From contig JAGCMB010000062.1 of assembly GCA_017646665.1 (NCBI GenBank), positions 1 to 64,000 of the forward strand: 64,000 nucleotides of DNA. Reading direction: 5' to 3'. The DNA is from Bacteroidaceae bacterium. GTDB taxonomy: Bacteria; Bacteroidota; Bacteroidia; Bacteroidales; Bacteroidaceae. Below are positions 50,953 through 59,728 of the stretch, in pieces (the first letter of the stretch is position 1; the number at the start of each line of letters is the position of its first letter). Below the pieces are notes generated by a model, which was not told the DNA's origin, made no database searches, and saw only the letters and a program-made list of their open reading frames with translations. Position numbers and translations under genes: made by a program.

Positions 50953-52176
50953 TTATTTAAATTTCTTAATTATTAGTGTCGAATTTGTTCCGCCAAAGCC
51001 GAACGAGTTGCTCAGGAATGTGTCAAACTCAATATCAACCCTTTCGGTAGGGATGTTGATGTTAGCTGATGCCTCGTCGGGCTCTTCAAAATTCAAGTTT
51101 GCTGCAATGAAATTGTTGTTCATCATCAACAATGAATATATGATTTCACTTGCGCCGGCCATCCACATCTCGTGTCCTGTAAATGATTTTGTCGATGCAA
51201 CATAAGGCTTGTGTTCGCCAAAGACCTCGGCAATGGCTTTTGCTTCGTTCATATCGCCAATAGGTGTCGATGTGGCGTGTGCATTGACATATTTGATTTC
51301 CGACAGCTCTATGCCTGCATCGCGTATTGCCATCTGCAATGAGCGCTTTGGACCATCGACGTTAGGCACTGAGATATGCTCACCGTTCGATGAGAATCCG
51401 TAGCCTATGACCTCGCCAAGGATTGTCGCACCGCGCTTTACAGCCGATTCGTAACTCTCAAGGATAACTGTCGCAGCACCACCGCTGGGTACAAGACCAT
51501 CGCGGTTCTTGTCAAAAGGACGCGACGCCTTTGTCGGGTCATCCTCACGTGTCGAGAATGCGTTTAGAGCGTCAAAATTACCGACAGAATACTTGTTCAC
51601 CTCCTCGGCACCACCGCATATCACACACTCCTGCAACCCCTGCTTGATGAGCATATAGCCCATACCTATTGAGTGCGAACCGCTGGCGCAGGCACCTGAT
51701 ATGGTGAAGTTGATGCCCCTGAGGTTGAATATTGTCGAGAGGTTCATTGTGATGGTTGAGTTCATTGACTGGAAAATGTTGCCCGAACCCACCAGTACGG
51801 TGTTCTTCTTCTCTCTTATGACATCAATACCGGTAATCACTGCCTCGGCACTGCTGTCGTTGCCATAGAGTATGCCAACCTCGTTTTCTGTAAGGAATTG
51901 GTTGTCAATGCCTGCCTGTGCCATGGCTTCAACGGTAGCAAGATAGGCATACTGACCGTGCTCCGGGATACAAAGACGCTGACGGCGGTCGAGCATCCCT
52001 TTTAGATTGGGCTTTTCCAATATACCGCAAAGGGATGAGCGATAACCCATCTCTTTTCTGTCAGGAGCAATACCTATTCCCGATTTACCCTCTAAGAGCG
52101 ACTTTAAAACCTCCTCCTTGTTCTTTCCGATACAGGAATAAATTCCCATTCCTGTGATAACAACTCTGCGTGTCAT
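50953..52176 (-). CDS. Beta-ketoacyl-ACP synthase (FabB/FabF type)
   Basis: A protein of 407 aa, normal FabF length. The active site is complete: Cys163 (SGACASGSHS), His300 (NAHATSTPIGD) and His335 (FTGHEMWMAGA). It is the first of three ketosynthases in the operon and may perform the first condensation on the aryl starter or make the fatty acyl part. It starts 3 bp after fabG. The exact division of labour among the three enzymes cannot be read from sequence. Confidence 0.92.
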   Translation of the reverse strand: MTRRVVITGMGIYSCIGKNKEEVLKSLLEGKSGIGIAPDRKEMGYRSSLCGILEKPNLKGMLDRRQRLCIPEHGQYAYLATVEAMAQAGIDNQFLTENEVGILYGNDSSAEAVITGIDVIREKKNTVLVGSGNIFQSMNSTITMNLSTIFNLRGINFTISGACASGSHSIGMGYMLIKQGLQECVICGGAEEVNKYSVGNFDALNAFSTREDDPTKASRPFDKNRDGLVPSGGAATVILESYESAVKRGATILGEVIGYGFSSNGEHISVPNVDGPKRSLQMAIRDAGIELSEIKYVNAHATSTPIGDMNEAKAIAEVFGEHKPYVASTKSFTGHEMWMAGASEIIYSLLMMNNNFIAANLNFEEPDEASANINIPTERVDIEFDTFLSNSFGFGGTNSTLIIKKFK

Positions 52177-52179
52177 ATT

Positions 52180-52917
52180 TTAAGTATAGATTCCTCCGTT
52201 AATAGATATTACTTCACCTGTAATGTATGCTGCCGCATCCGATACCAGGAAGGCAACGAGTTCTGCAACCTCTTCGGCCTCGCCGAAACGTCCCAGTGGA
52301 ACAAGTTTCTTCAGTTCGGGCTCATTCAGGTCGGCTGTCATATCGCTCTTGATGAATCCCGGTGCAACGGCATTTACTGTGATGCGTTTTTTTGCAACCT
52401 CCTGCGCCAATGCCTTGGTCGCTGCTATCAAGCCACCTTTGGCAGCCGAATAGTTTGTCTGTCCCGGCATTCCCTTGATTCCCGAGAGTGAGGCAACGTT
52501 GACGATGCGTCCCCATTTGTTTACAAGCAAATCCTTGAGCAGTGGCTGTGTAACGTTGAAAAAGCCATCGAGCGATGTTGATAGGACACTTCTCCAATCG
52601 CTCTCGCCCATCCACATCATAAGATTGTCCTTGCGCACACCGGCATTGTTTACAATAACCGAAATGTATTCGTTCTCGTGATTGGACTTCCACTGCTGCA
52701 GGGCTTCTGCAACTGCCTTGCCGTCACTCACGTCAAAAGGCAGCAACTCGGCCTGTCCACCGTTGTTTACAATTTCGTTTAGAGTGTTTTGTGCAGCATC
52801 AATATTTGACGCATAGTTGATGATTATTGCGAAACCCTGTGATGCGAGTTTCATAGCAATGGCACGTCCGATACCCCTGCTTGCGCCGGTTACCAGAGCA
52901 TATTTCTTACCTTCCAT
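52180..52917 (-). CDS. 3-oxoacyl-ACP reductase, FabG type
   Basis: A protein of 245 aa, a typical short-chain dehydrogenase. TGASRGIGRA (10-19) binds NADPH, NNAG follows at about 88-91, and the catalytic set is Ser141, Tyr154 and Lys158 (NYSAAKGG). It reduces the 3-keto group of each extension cycle before dehydration. It starts 15 bp after the ammonia-lyase gene. A housekeeping fabG would normally lie with fabD or acpP, so this copy is probably dedicated to the pigment pathway. Confidence 0.92.
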   Translation of the reverse strand: MEGKKYALVTGASRGIGRAIAMKLASQGFAIIINYASNIDAAQNTLNEIVNNGGQAELLPFDVSDGKAVAEALQQWKSNHENEYISVIVNNAGVRKDNLMMWMGESDWRSVLSTSLDGFFNVTQPLLKDLLVNKWGRIVNVASLSGIKGMPGQTNYSAAKGGLIAATKALAQEVAKKRITVNAVAPGFIKSDMTADLNEPELKKLVPLGRFGEAEEVAELVAFLVSDAAAYITGEVISINGGIYT

Positions 52918-52932
52918 AATTGTGTTTGTGTG

Positions 52933-54444
52933 TTATTTCTTGAGCAGTTCCATAACTGCAGCAATCTCTTTGTATTTTGGTGTGTCCTCAACGAATGTCG
53001 GTACTATTTCACGTACCTTGTCATACAATTCGCGTGTTGTGGGGGCAAGCTTGTCGGCAATCTTCAAACAATCCACAGCCTGAACCAAAGCCATCATGTG
53101 AATAGCCATAACCTGATAGCTGTTGTCTATTACACGCTGGCAGATTAACGCTGAGTTTGTACCCATTGAAACGATGTCCTGGTTGTCGTTGTTGTTGGGG
53201 ATTGAGTGTACATACATAGGGTTCGACAGTGTCTGACACTCGGCTGTTGTTGAAGTCGCTGTGAATTGCGATGCCTGAAGACCATAGTTCAAGCCCAGCA
53301 CACCAAGATTTACGAATGGTGGCAGAATGCCGTTGATGCGGTCGTGGAACAGATAGTTCATCTGTCGTTCGGCAAGCATCGTCATTTTGGTAACGGCAAT
53401 TTTCAACTTGTCCATCTCGAATGAAACATAATCGCCGTGGAAGTTACCACCGTGGATAACTGTCTGGTTATGTGGGTCTACAATTGGATTGTCGTCGGCA
53501 GAATTAAGCTCGTTAACAATCACTTTTTCTACATTCTCTATGGTGTCCCATACTGGGCCCAATATCTGTGGAATACAACGTAGCGAGTAGTAGGGCTGTA
53601 CTTTGTGCTCGAAAACATCCTCTTCATTCTTGTGGTAAAGCTCTTCTTCGCGGTTCAACAACATTTTGCTGCCGGCTGACATTTCTCGCATTTTTGCAGC
53701 AACGGTCTGTTGTCCGGCGTGGTGTTTAACGCCATTTAAAACCTCTGACATTAAGTCATCGTATGATGAAGCTATCTCGTTCATCAAGACTGATGCTTTG
53801 AGCGACCAGTCGAGAAGACGCTTTGCATCGAACAGGTTAATAAAGCCGATGCCGGTCATAACAGCTGTTCCGTTTGTTACTGCAAGTCCTTCGCGCACGT
53901 ACATCTTTAATGGTTCAATTCCGAGTTCTGCAAAAACATCGGCTGTATCTCTGCGTTTGCCCTCGTAGAACACTTCGCCTTCGCCGATAAGTGCCAAGGC
54001 AATGTGTGCAAGCTGAACCAAGTCACCGCTTGCGCCCACGCTACCGTGTTGTGGAATGACGGGGTAGATGCCACGGTTGAGGAATTCGACAAGCAATTCG
54101 CAAGTCTGGATGTTCACACCTGAATGTGCCTGAAGGAATGTCATCAAGCGTGCGAGCATTGCTGCACGTACACAAATGATGGGCAATGGCTCTCCTGCAC
54201 CTGTTGAGTGACTACGTATGATATTATATTGCAAATCATTAAGACGGTCGTCGTCAATTCTCCACTGTGCCATTGGGCCAAATCCGGTATTAATGCCGTA
54301 AATGACCTTGTCCTTTGAAAAGGACTCAAGAAAACTAAAGCAGTCGTTTACCTTGTTCTTGATTTCATCACTTAATTGAATCTTTTCCCCTCCTTCTACA
54401 ATGGCCAAAATCTCGCGTGTTTGTAGTCTGTCGCTGATTATCAT
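52933..54444 (-). CDS. Aromatic amino acid ammonia-lyase (MIO enzyme), probable tyrosine ammonia-lyase
   Basis: A protein of 503 aa of the HAL/PAL/TAL family. The Ala138-Ser139-Gly140 triad (GSVGASGDL) forms the MIO electrophile, Tyr49 is in VIYGINTGFG, and NYGLQASQFTATSTTAE is near the end. The selectivity position reads Ser78-His79, which resembles histidine-type enzymes rather than the His-Leu of classical Rhodobacter TAL. The neighbours, however, are not hut genes, and flexirubin clusters carry a lyase of this family that makes 4-coumarate. It is the first gene of the 21-gene operon and has a TAcaTTTG promoter. The MIO family call is firm; tyrosine as substrate is inferred from context. 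Confidence 0.85.
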   Translation of the reverse strand: MIISDRLQTREILAIVEGGEKIQLSDEIKNKVNDCFSFLESFSKDKVIYGINTGFGPMAQWRIDDDRLNDLQYNIIRSHSTGAGEPLPIICVRAAMLARLMTFLQAHSGVNIQTCELLVEFLNRGIYPVIPQHGSVGASGDLVQLAHIALALIGEGEVFYEGKRRDTADVFAELGIEPLKMYVREGLAVTNGTAVMTGIGFINLFDAKRLLDWSLKASVLMNEIASSYDDLMSEVLNGVKHHAGQQTVAAKMREMSAGSKMLLNREEELYHKNEEDVFEHKVQPYYSLRCIPQILGPVWDTIENVEKVIVNELNSADDNPIVDPHNQTVIHGGNFHGDYVSFEMDKLKIAVTKMTMLAERQMNYLFHDRINGILPPFVNLGVLGLNYGLQASQFTATSTTAECQTLSNPMYVHSIPNNNDNQDIVSMGTNSALICQRVIDNSYQVMAIHMMALVQAVDCLKIADKLAPTTRELYDKVREIVPTFVEDTPKYKEIAAVMELLKK

Positions 54445-54536
54445 TGTCTTATTGTGTTTTTGTTCGTGTAATAGTAATGTTCAAAGGCTTGTGTCCAAAA
54501 TTAAAGCCTAATAACTTGAATTTTAAATATTAACTG

Positions 54537-54544
54537 CAAATGTA
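54537..54544 (-). promoter_or_regulatory. Promoter -7 element (TACATTTG) for the 21-gene operon
   Basis: A perfect TAnnTTTG on the minus strand, 92 bp ahead of the lyase ATG. No good -33 TTTG is seen. The long leader can fold AGGCTT against AAGCCT (around 54485-54510). No other promoter or terminator hairpin was noticed inside the operon. Confidence 0.5.
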
Positions 54545-54703
54545 TATTAAAATATCTAAATAAATGTACATTTATTTGTCTTTTTTGCGATTTCATTTAA
54601 AAAAAGTCTTGTTTTGTGTGGATAACCTCTCAAACTGTTCAATAATTTGTATATGTGGATGTTGCGTGGAAAAATTTTGTTGTTCAAGTATGGAAAAATA
54701 TGA

Positions 54704-55021
54704 GGGAAACTCGATAACATAGAGCGAGGTTTAGCAGAGTGCAGAAAGAATTTATCGAACCTTGATAGTGAGGTAGATGATATCCTTGCAATATGTTGTA
54801 AATTAGATAGTTTGTGGCGTGATGCATCGCTTGAAACTTGCCAAAAACTGCAAAATCTGCTCTTTCCGAATGGAGTTTTGTGGGACAAGGATAAAGACAG
54901 TTATCGAACCTTTGATGAGAATGAGGCACTGTCTATAATTGCTCGATTATCAGTAAATTACAAAAATAAAAAAGAGGAAAATTCTCTCGAATTATCCTCT
55001 TTTGTCCAATCGTGCGCGTGA
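54704..55021 (+). pseudogene. C-terminal remnant of a serine recombinase
   Basis: An open frame without a proper start follows a TGA at 54701. It reads NLSNLDSEVDDILAICCKLD, LWRDASLETCQKLQNLLFPN, GVLWDKDKDSYRTFDENEAL and SIIARLSVNYKNKKEE. This matches what I recall of the C-terminal tail of Bacteroidetes large serine recombinases (linker helix, LQxLLFPxG, YRT, then xSIIARL). The catalytic and zinc-ribbon parts are absent, so the piece is dead. Its last codons overlap the 3' end of tRNA-Leu. The 259 bp before it (54445-54703) hold only the operon promoter and A/T-rich sequence. Confidence 0.65.
54970..55003 (-). terminator. Terminator after tRNA-Leu
   Basis: A 14-bp stem with one mismatch (54970-54983 with 54990-55003) and a 6-nt loop. 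On the minus strand it is followed by TTTATTTTTG. It lies 9 bp past the tRNA and inside the recombinase remnant. Confidence 0.8.
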
Positions 55022-55094
55022 TAGGACTCGAACCTACACGTCGCAAAACACCAGATCCTAAGTCTGGCGCGTCTACCAATTTCGCCACACGCGC
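55013..55094 (-). tRNA. tRNA-Leu (anticodon TAG)
   Basis: The minus strand folds as a class II tRNA of 82 nt: acceptor GCGCGTG/CACGCGC, discriminator A, anticodon stem CCAGA/TCTGG with loop CTTAGGA (anticodon TAG, reading CUA), a variable arm, and a GGTTCGAGTCC T-arm. CCA is not encoded. A perfect TAccTTTG promoter element lies at 55152-55159. Confidence 0.93.
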
Positions 55095-55151
55095 GACTGT
55101 CTTTTATTTGCTGGAATACAAAGAACGTGTCCGTTTTGCTTAATCCGAGTG

Positions 55152-55159
55152 CAAAGGTA
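55152..55159 (-). promoter_or_regulatory. Promoter -7 element (TACCTTTG) for tRNA-Leu
   Basis: A perfect TAnnTTTG on the minus strand, 57 bp ahead of the tRNA 5' end and 17 bp past the stop of the upstream S41 gene. No -33 TTTG was seen. Confidence 0.5.
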
Positions 55160-55176
55160 GAAAAAAAAATGAATAA

Positions 55177-56214
55177 TCATTGCTCTTTTCCCTCTTTTTT
55201 ATTGTAATGCTCAAAAATTAGGTCTTTGGCTGTTTCTATGATTGTATCGCGTCCTTTATTCCAGTCATTGCTTGTTATGTCTACCTTAACATCGGGTGCT
55301 ATGCCGAATTCGGTGTGGTTGTATTCTAAATCCAATGTCGGGCAGGCCGAAAGACGTACTTTCCATCCATTGGGCAGGGTGCTGTTTAGCGGTAATCCGC
55401 TGCCGCCGCCGGTGTTGTCGCCCACAATAGTGGCGTTGGGTAGTCCGCGCATAATCATTACAAAATGGTTGGCTGCACTATATACACTTCTGTTTGTCAG
55501 TACAACGACAGGGCGAAGCCACCTTACTCCGTTGCTTGGCTCAAGGTATAATGGCTCGGGGGTGGATAAATCGTAATGCCCCTTGCCTGTCTTGTGTTGC
55601 ATATATCCGTAGTGTATCTTCTTGTTGATGAATGACGAGGCCAGTTCTTCGGCCGATGTAATCATTCCGCCTCCATTGTTGCGGATATCCAATATCAAGG
55701 CTTTACACTCCTTGAGCGTGTATAGCATCAGTGCCAAATTGCCGGTGGCGAAGCTGTTGGAAAAGCTCTCTACATAGATGTAGCCTATGCTGTCGGGGAG
55801 TATGTTGTATTTTATCCCGTTGCTCCATTTGAAATCCGTACCAAGATAGTTCCGCTGTATTGAATCGCTGAAGTTCAGCGGTTGTTGCAGGCGCCAGTCC
55901 CAATAGTAGCTTGTGCCGTACTTTGATGACAGGTTGACGTGCCCGTCGCGTAGCTCTTTGAGCATATCGCCCAATAGGTCGAATAGCGCCCTCTCGTCGC
56001 TGCAGGAGTCTGCCATCGGCTTGTATTTTTCATAGATTGAATACCAGTCCAATCCATACTCCTGCTCGGCTTGCGCGAAAAAGCAGTAACGCTCATCAAC
56101 AAGTTGCCAGAGTGCTTCGAAATTGCCGTTGCTGCTGTTCTCGAACTCTTCCTCGCCGATGCAGCTTGTAAGCAACAGCAATGTCATCAAGTATGTCAGT
56201 ATATTCTTTGGCAT
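55177..56214 (-). CDS. S41-family peptidase lipoprotein (tricorn-core type)
   Basis: A protein of 345 aa with lipobox LTSC (Cys18). The S41 core is at about 85-330: LRDGHVNL (His92), SIGYIYVESFS, ALILDIRNNGGG (172-183), and the nucleophile Ser246 in NRSVYSAANHF. A later TGGGSGLP and GIAPDV complete the fold. No PDZ domain is evident, unlike CtpA. It should be a periplasmic or outer-membrane-anchored protease for peptide tails or unfolded protein. It starts 5 bp after the DUF3316 gene, in the unit that begins with topoisomerase IV subunit A. Confidence 0.87.
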   Translation of the reverse strand: MPKNILTYLMTLLLLTSCIGEEEFENSSNGNFEALWQLVDERYCFFAQAEQEYGLDWYSIYEKYKPMADSCSDERALFDLLGDMLKELRDGHVNLSSKYGTSYYWDWRLQQPLNFSDSIQRNYLGTDFKWSNGIKYNILPDSIGYIYVESFSNSFATGNLALMLYTLKECKALILDIRNNGGGMITSAEELASSFINKKIHYGYMQHKTGKGHYDLSTPEPLYLEPSNGVRWLRPVVVLTNRSVYSAANHFVMIMRGLPNATIVGDNTGGGSGLPLNSTLPNGWKVRLSACPTLDLEYNHTEFGIAPDVKVDITSNDWNKGRDTIIETAKDLIFEHYNKKEGKEQ

Positions 56215-56219
56215 AGTCC

Positions 56220-57080
56220 TTAATATGGTGAGTAGGCGTTCAGTTTATTGTTTGTTTTGACTTTGAAAATTGTTCTTGCAAATCCTATGGAGAATGTGTG
56301 GCGGTAGATGTGGCAATTTATATCATTTATTCTGCTTTGGTAGAGGTCGGCGATGTATGATATTCGCAGGGTGGTGCTGTGGCGTTTGGTTTTTATTGGT
56401 ATATCAAGTGACAGGGTGTGCCGCCACGACGGGTTGTTGCCGGGGTGTGTGAAGGCAACAATGTTGTTGGCGTGTCCTAAACCGAATATTTCGTAATAAC
56501 TTTGTCCGAATTCGGGCGCGAACATCATTCCAATAAGTGGAATGTCAACTTGATAGCGTGCAATCCATTCGCTGCGCCTGAAAGGGAAATGATATATTGC
56601 CATTCCCGATGCTGCTAATGCCGTGCGCAGTTTTGCAGCTGCCGGGTTGTTGCCGTTTGATGGGTTGTAGAGTGCTCCACCTTCGAGCTGAATCTGTGCT
56701 CCGGCAAGCAGAGTCAGTCCTTTGGCTACTCTGAACGGGTGGTATCCGCCCCAGTTTTGGCTGATGAGCCCTGTGAGCTGAATGTTGCCGCCTTGTGTCG
56801 CGTAGCCGACAGTGGCGTTGAAAAGTGTCTGATATTTCCAACGGTAATCTCCAGTGCGTGCATCGCGAAAGACCTCATATCCATAATTCAGGCCAAGGCC
56901 TTCGTGGTTGTAGTTGCTCAGATAGGTGTCGAGGTTGTTCAACAGGGTGATGCCGAATTGTGAACTTTTGACAACGATGCGCTCAGGAATTATTGTGTCT
57001 GTTACAATATATTGAGCCCTTGACATTACCGGTGTTGTCAGTAATGCAAGGGCTGTCAGTATGAGGTGTGCTATTCTCAT
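56220..57080 (-). CDS. DUF3316-like secreted outer-membrane protein
   Basis: A protein of 286 aa with a signal peptide (LLTTPVMSRAQ). The mature part is a beta-rich sequence with alternating hydrophobic residues: YHPFRVAKGLTLLAGAQIQL, SWRHTLSLDIPI, TTLRISYIADLYQS. It ends with strands typical of a small outer-membrane barrel (HTFSIGFARTIF). This fits what I recall of DUF3316, a Bacteroidetes family without known function. Its ATG overlaps the topoisomerase stop by 4 bp, suggesting translational coupling. Confidence 0.65.
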   Translation of the reverse strand: MRIAHLILTALALLTTPVMSRAQYIVTDTIIPERIVVKSSQFGITLLNNLDTYLSNYNHEGLGLNYGYEVFRDARTGDYRWKYQTLFNATVGYATQGGNIQLTGLISQNWGGYHPFRVAKGLTLLAGAQIQLEGGALYNPSNGNNPAAAKLRTALAASGMAIYHFPFRRSEWIARYQVDIPLIGMMFAPEFGQSYYEIFGLGHANNIVAFTHPGNNPSWRHTLSLDIPIKTKRHSTTLRISYIADLYQSRINDINCHIYRHTFSIGFARTIFKVKTNNKLNAYSPY

Positions 57081-59728
57081 TCGTTGTCGAAAAGTGATAG
57101 TTGCTCGCCTGTTTCTGTTGCTGGGTCCTCGACCTCCGGTTCTTCGGTCACCTCGGGTGGAGGTGGAAGTTTGGTTGGCTCAAGTTCTATGATTTCGTCA
57201 ATCTCGTATGTGGTGAGTCTTTTGCCACGCGCTTTGTAGCTCTTGACACCAATGAATTCGTCTACCTCAATGACAAGCGGTTCGCGGAAATTGTCGTTGC
57301 CTCCAAACATCACCTGAATGCGAGGGAACGGTGTTTCGCTGAACCAAATGAGTTCATTATCCTTGTTCTCTCCAAGGCAGTTCTGGCGACGGGCATTGGC
57401 TTCGAGGGTAAATCGTTTGATATATGGATAACCCTGCTGCGATGCGTCGTAAAGAGCTGCGCTCCAAACTTTGTTCGGGTCAAATTTCTCAATTACCATC
57501 AGGTCGTCGTCATAGTGGTTGTTAAGGTCAACCGGCATTATGTCGAACTCGCCGTTCTTGCGTATTGCCAAAATTTTGTCGTCGTTGTGGAACTCGCCCA
57601 GATATTCGCCGTGATTGTCGAAGTTTATGCGCAGAATATCGCGGTCGAACCATACTTGACGGCCGCCAAGCGTTGAACTGCCGTGTTTCTTTAGTGTGAT
57701 GCGCAGTACCTCGTTCTTTGTGAGTATATTACCCATTGACTGTCGTCCCTTGATGACTATGGTACTGAAATCCTTCTCGATGATGGAATTCCTGAGTCTT
57801 GGGTTGGGGCGTAGCATAACCTTGATTACCTCGGCCTCGCCGTTGGGGTTTGATGTGAAGTATGCGACTTTTGAACCGGGCGTTCCCTGTGTGAGGTCGT
57901 ACTCACGGTCGCGGGTCATACCTGTTGCAGCAAAACGTTTTATGTAGTGTATGCCGTTTTTGCCATCGCGGTACACGACATTGTAGATAGTGCGTTTGTC
58001 GTTCTTCTTGAATACATCTACGTGTATCACGTTCTTGCCGACAAAGAGCTTTTCGCTGACCTTGACAACCTTGTATTTGCCGTCCTTGTAAAATAGGATA
58101 ATGTCGTCAATGTCCGAGCAGTTGGTTACAAACTCGTCCTTCTTTAATGATGTGCCAATGAAGCCCTCGGCGCGGTTTATGTATAGTTTTTGGTTTGCTT
58201 CAACAACCTTTGCTGCCACGATTGTGTCGAAATTTCGTATCTCGGTTTGTCGGGGATAACGTGCACCGTATTTCTCCTTCAACATTGTAAACCACTTGAT
58301 GGTGACGGCTGTCATCTGTCCAAGCTGTTTGTCTATTTCGGCAATATCCTTCTTGAGGCGTGCAATCAGTTCTTCGGCCTTCTCCTTGTTGAATCGCAGG
58401 ATACGCGCCATTCTTATCTCCATCAGGCGCAAAAGGTCATCGCGTGTGATTTCGCGAATAAAATCCTTTTTGTAAGGCTCAAGGCGAGTGTCGATATGTG
58501 CTAGTGCGCTATCCATATCGGGTGCCTGCTCAAATTCCTTGTCTTTGTATATGCGCTCCTCTATGAATATGCTCTCGAGCGATGCGAAGTGTAGCTGTTC
58601 AAGTAATTCACCTTTGCGTATTTGTAATTCAAGGCGCAACAGCTCTTTTGTGCTGTCAACCGAACGGCGCAACAGCTCGCTCACTGTCAGGAACACAGGA
58701 GTCTGATTGTCGATGACGCAGCAACAAGGTGTGATGCTTATTTCGCAGTCGGTGAAGGCGTATAGGGCATCTATGGTCTTGTCGCTCGACACGCCAGGGG
58801 CTAGTTGGACGAGGATTTCTACTTTGTCCGATGTGTTGTCGTCAATCTTGCGTATCTTAATTTTGCCATTGTCAACGGCCTTTAGTATTGATTCAATGAC
58901 GAGCGGTGTGGTTTTTCCGAATGGTATCTCGGTGATTGTCAGCGTTTTGTTGTCGTCTGACTTTGTGATTTTTGCACGGATGCGTACGCGGCCTGTGCGG
59001 TCGCCGTCGTGGTAGCGCGATACATCTATGCAGCCACCGGTCTGAAAATCAGGATACAGCTGGAAATCCTCATTTCTTAGGTACGATATTGCGGCATCGC
59101 ACACCTCGTTGAAGTTGTGCGGCAGTATTTTTGATGATAAACCCACGGCGATTCCCTCAACACCGTGTACAAGCAATAATGGAAATTTGACGGGTAGGGT
59201 GATGGGCTCTTTGTTGCGGCCGTCGTATGACAATTTCCACTCGGTTGTTTTTGGGTTAAAGACCACGTCGTGTGCAAAATGTGACAGACGTGCTTCTATG
59301 TATCGGGGGGCAGCAGCCGAGTCGCCGGTCAATATGTTACCCCAGTTACCTTGGCAGTCAATAAGGAAATCCTTCTGTCCCATCTGCACCAAGGCACCGG
59401 CAATGGAAGCATCACCGTGAGGGTGGTACTGCATAGTGTGTCCCACAACGTTTGCCACTTTGTTGTATCGTCCGTCATCGAGTTCGCGCATAGCGTGCAG
59501 GATGCGTCGTTGCACAGGCTTGAGTCCGTCATAAAGGTGTGGCACGGCACGCTCCAGAATAACGTACGAGGCATAATCCAAAAACCAGTTGCGGTACATT
59601 CCGGTCAGTTTGTGTCTGATACCGTCCGCTTCGTGGTATTGGCTGTGTTCCGTAGCACCGCTTTCGGCTGTGTGGTTCCCGGCATTTACATCAGTAGTGT
59701 TTTCGTCAAATTCGTCTTTGTAATCCAT
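57077..59728 (-). CDS. parC: DNA topoisomerase IV subunit A (GyrA/ParC family)
   Basis: A protein of 883 aa from the ATG at 59728; a TTG at 59737 would add three residues. The breakage-reunion part has YASYVILERAVPHLYDGLKPVQRRI (split around 52-76), the HPHGD loop (102-106) and the active Tyr143 in APRYIEARL. The C-terminal wrapped beta-pinwheel starts near 540. The residue after HPHGD, where fluoroquinolone-sensitive enzymes usually have Ser, is Ala107. With no gyrB or parE beside it, the choice between gyrase A and topoisomerase IV A rests on the divergent C-terminus (acidic tail, no GyrA box seen) and is fairly likely. Confidence 0.85.
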   Translation of the reverse strand: MDYKDEFDENTTDVNAGNHTAESGATEHSQYHEADGIRHKLTGMYRNWFLDYASYVILERAVPHLYDGLKPVQRRILHAMRELDDGRYNKVANVVGHTMQYHPHGDASIAGALVQMGQKDFLIDCQGNWGNILTGDSAAAPRYIEARLSHFAHDVVFNPKTTEWKLSYDGRNKEPITLPVKFPLLLVHGVEGIAVGLSSKILPHNFNEVCDAAISYLRNEDFQLYPDFQTGGCIDVSRYHDGDRTGRVRIRAKITKSDDNKTLTITEIPFGKTTPLVIESILKAVDNGKIKIRKIDDNTSDKVEILVQLAPGVSSDKTIDALYAFTDCEISITPCCCVIDNQTPVFLTVSELLRRSVDSTKELLRLELQIRKGELLEQLHFASLESIFIEERIYKDKEFEQAPDMDSALAHIDTRLEPYKKDFIREITRDDLLRLMEIRMARILRFNKEKAEELIARLKKDIAEIDKQLGQMTAVTIKWFTMLKEKYGARYPRQTEIRNFDTIVAAKVVEANQKLYINRAEGFIGTSLKKDEFVTNCSDIDDIILFYKDGKYKVVKVSEKLFVGKNVIHVDVFKKNDKRTIYNVVYRDGKNGIHYIKRFAATGMTRDREYDLTQGTPGSKVAYFTSNPNGEAEVIKVMLRPNPRLRNSIIEKDFSTIVIKGRQSMGNILTKNEVLRITLKKHGSSTLGGRQVWFDRDILRINFDNHGEYLGEFHNDDKILAIRKNGEFDIMPVDLNNHYDDDLMVIEKFDPNKVWSAALYDASQQGYPYIKRFTLEANARRQNCLGENKDNELIWFSETPFPRIQVMFGGNDNFREPLVIEVDEFIGVKSYKARGKRLTTYEIDEIIELEPTKLPPPPEVTEEPEVEDPATETGEQLSLFDNE

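Noticed and set aside
32822..54444. A flexirubin proper (dialkylresorcinol ester) cluster
   Set aside because: No gene resembling DarA (aromatase/cyclase) or DarB (KAS III-like resorcinol former) is present in the run; only the aryl-polyene half is seen. The missing genes could lie elsewhere in the genome.
52933..54444. hutH of histidine degradation
   Set aside because: No hutU, hutI or formiminotransferase gene is next to it; fabG follows 15 bp downstream and the operon is polyketide-like. Substrate remains open.
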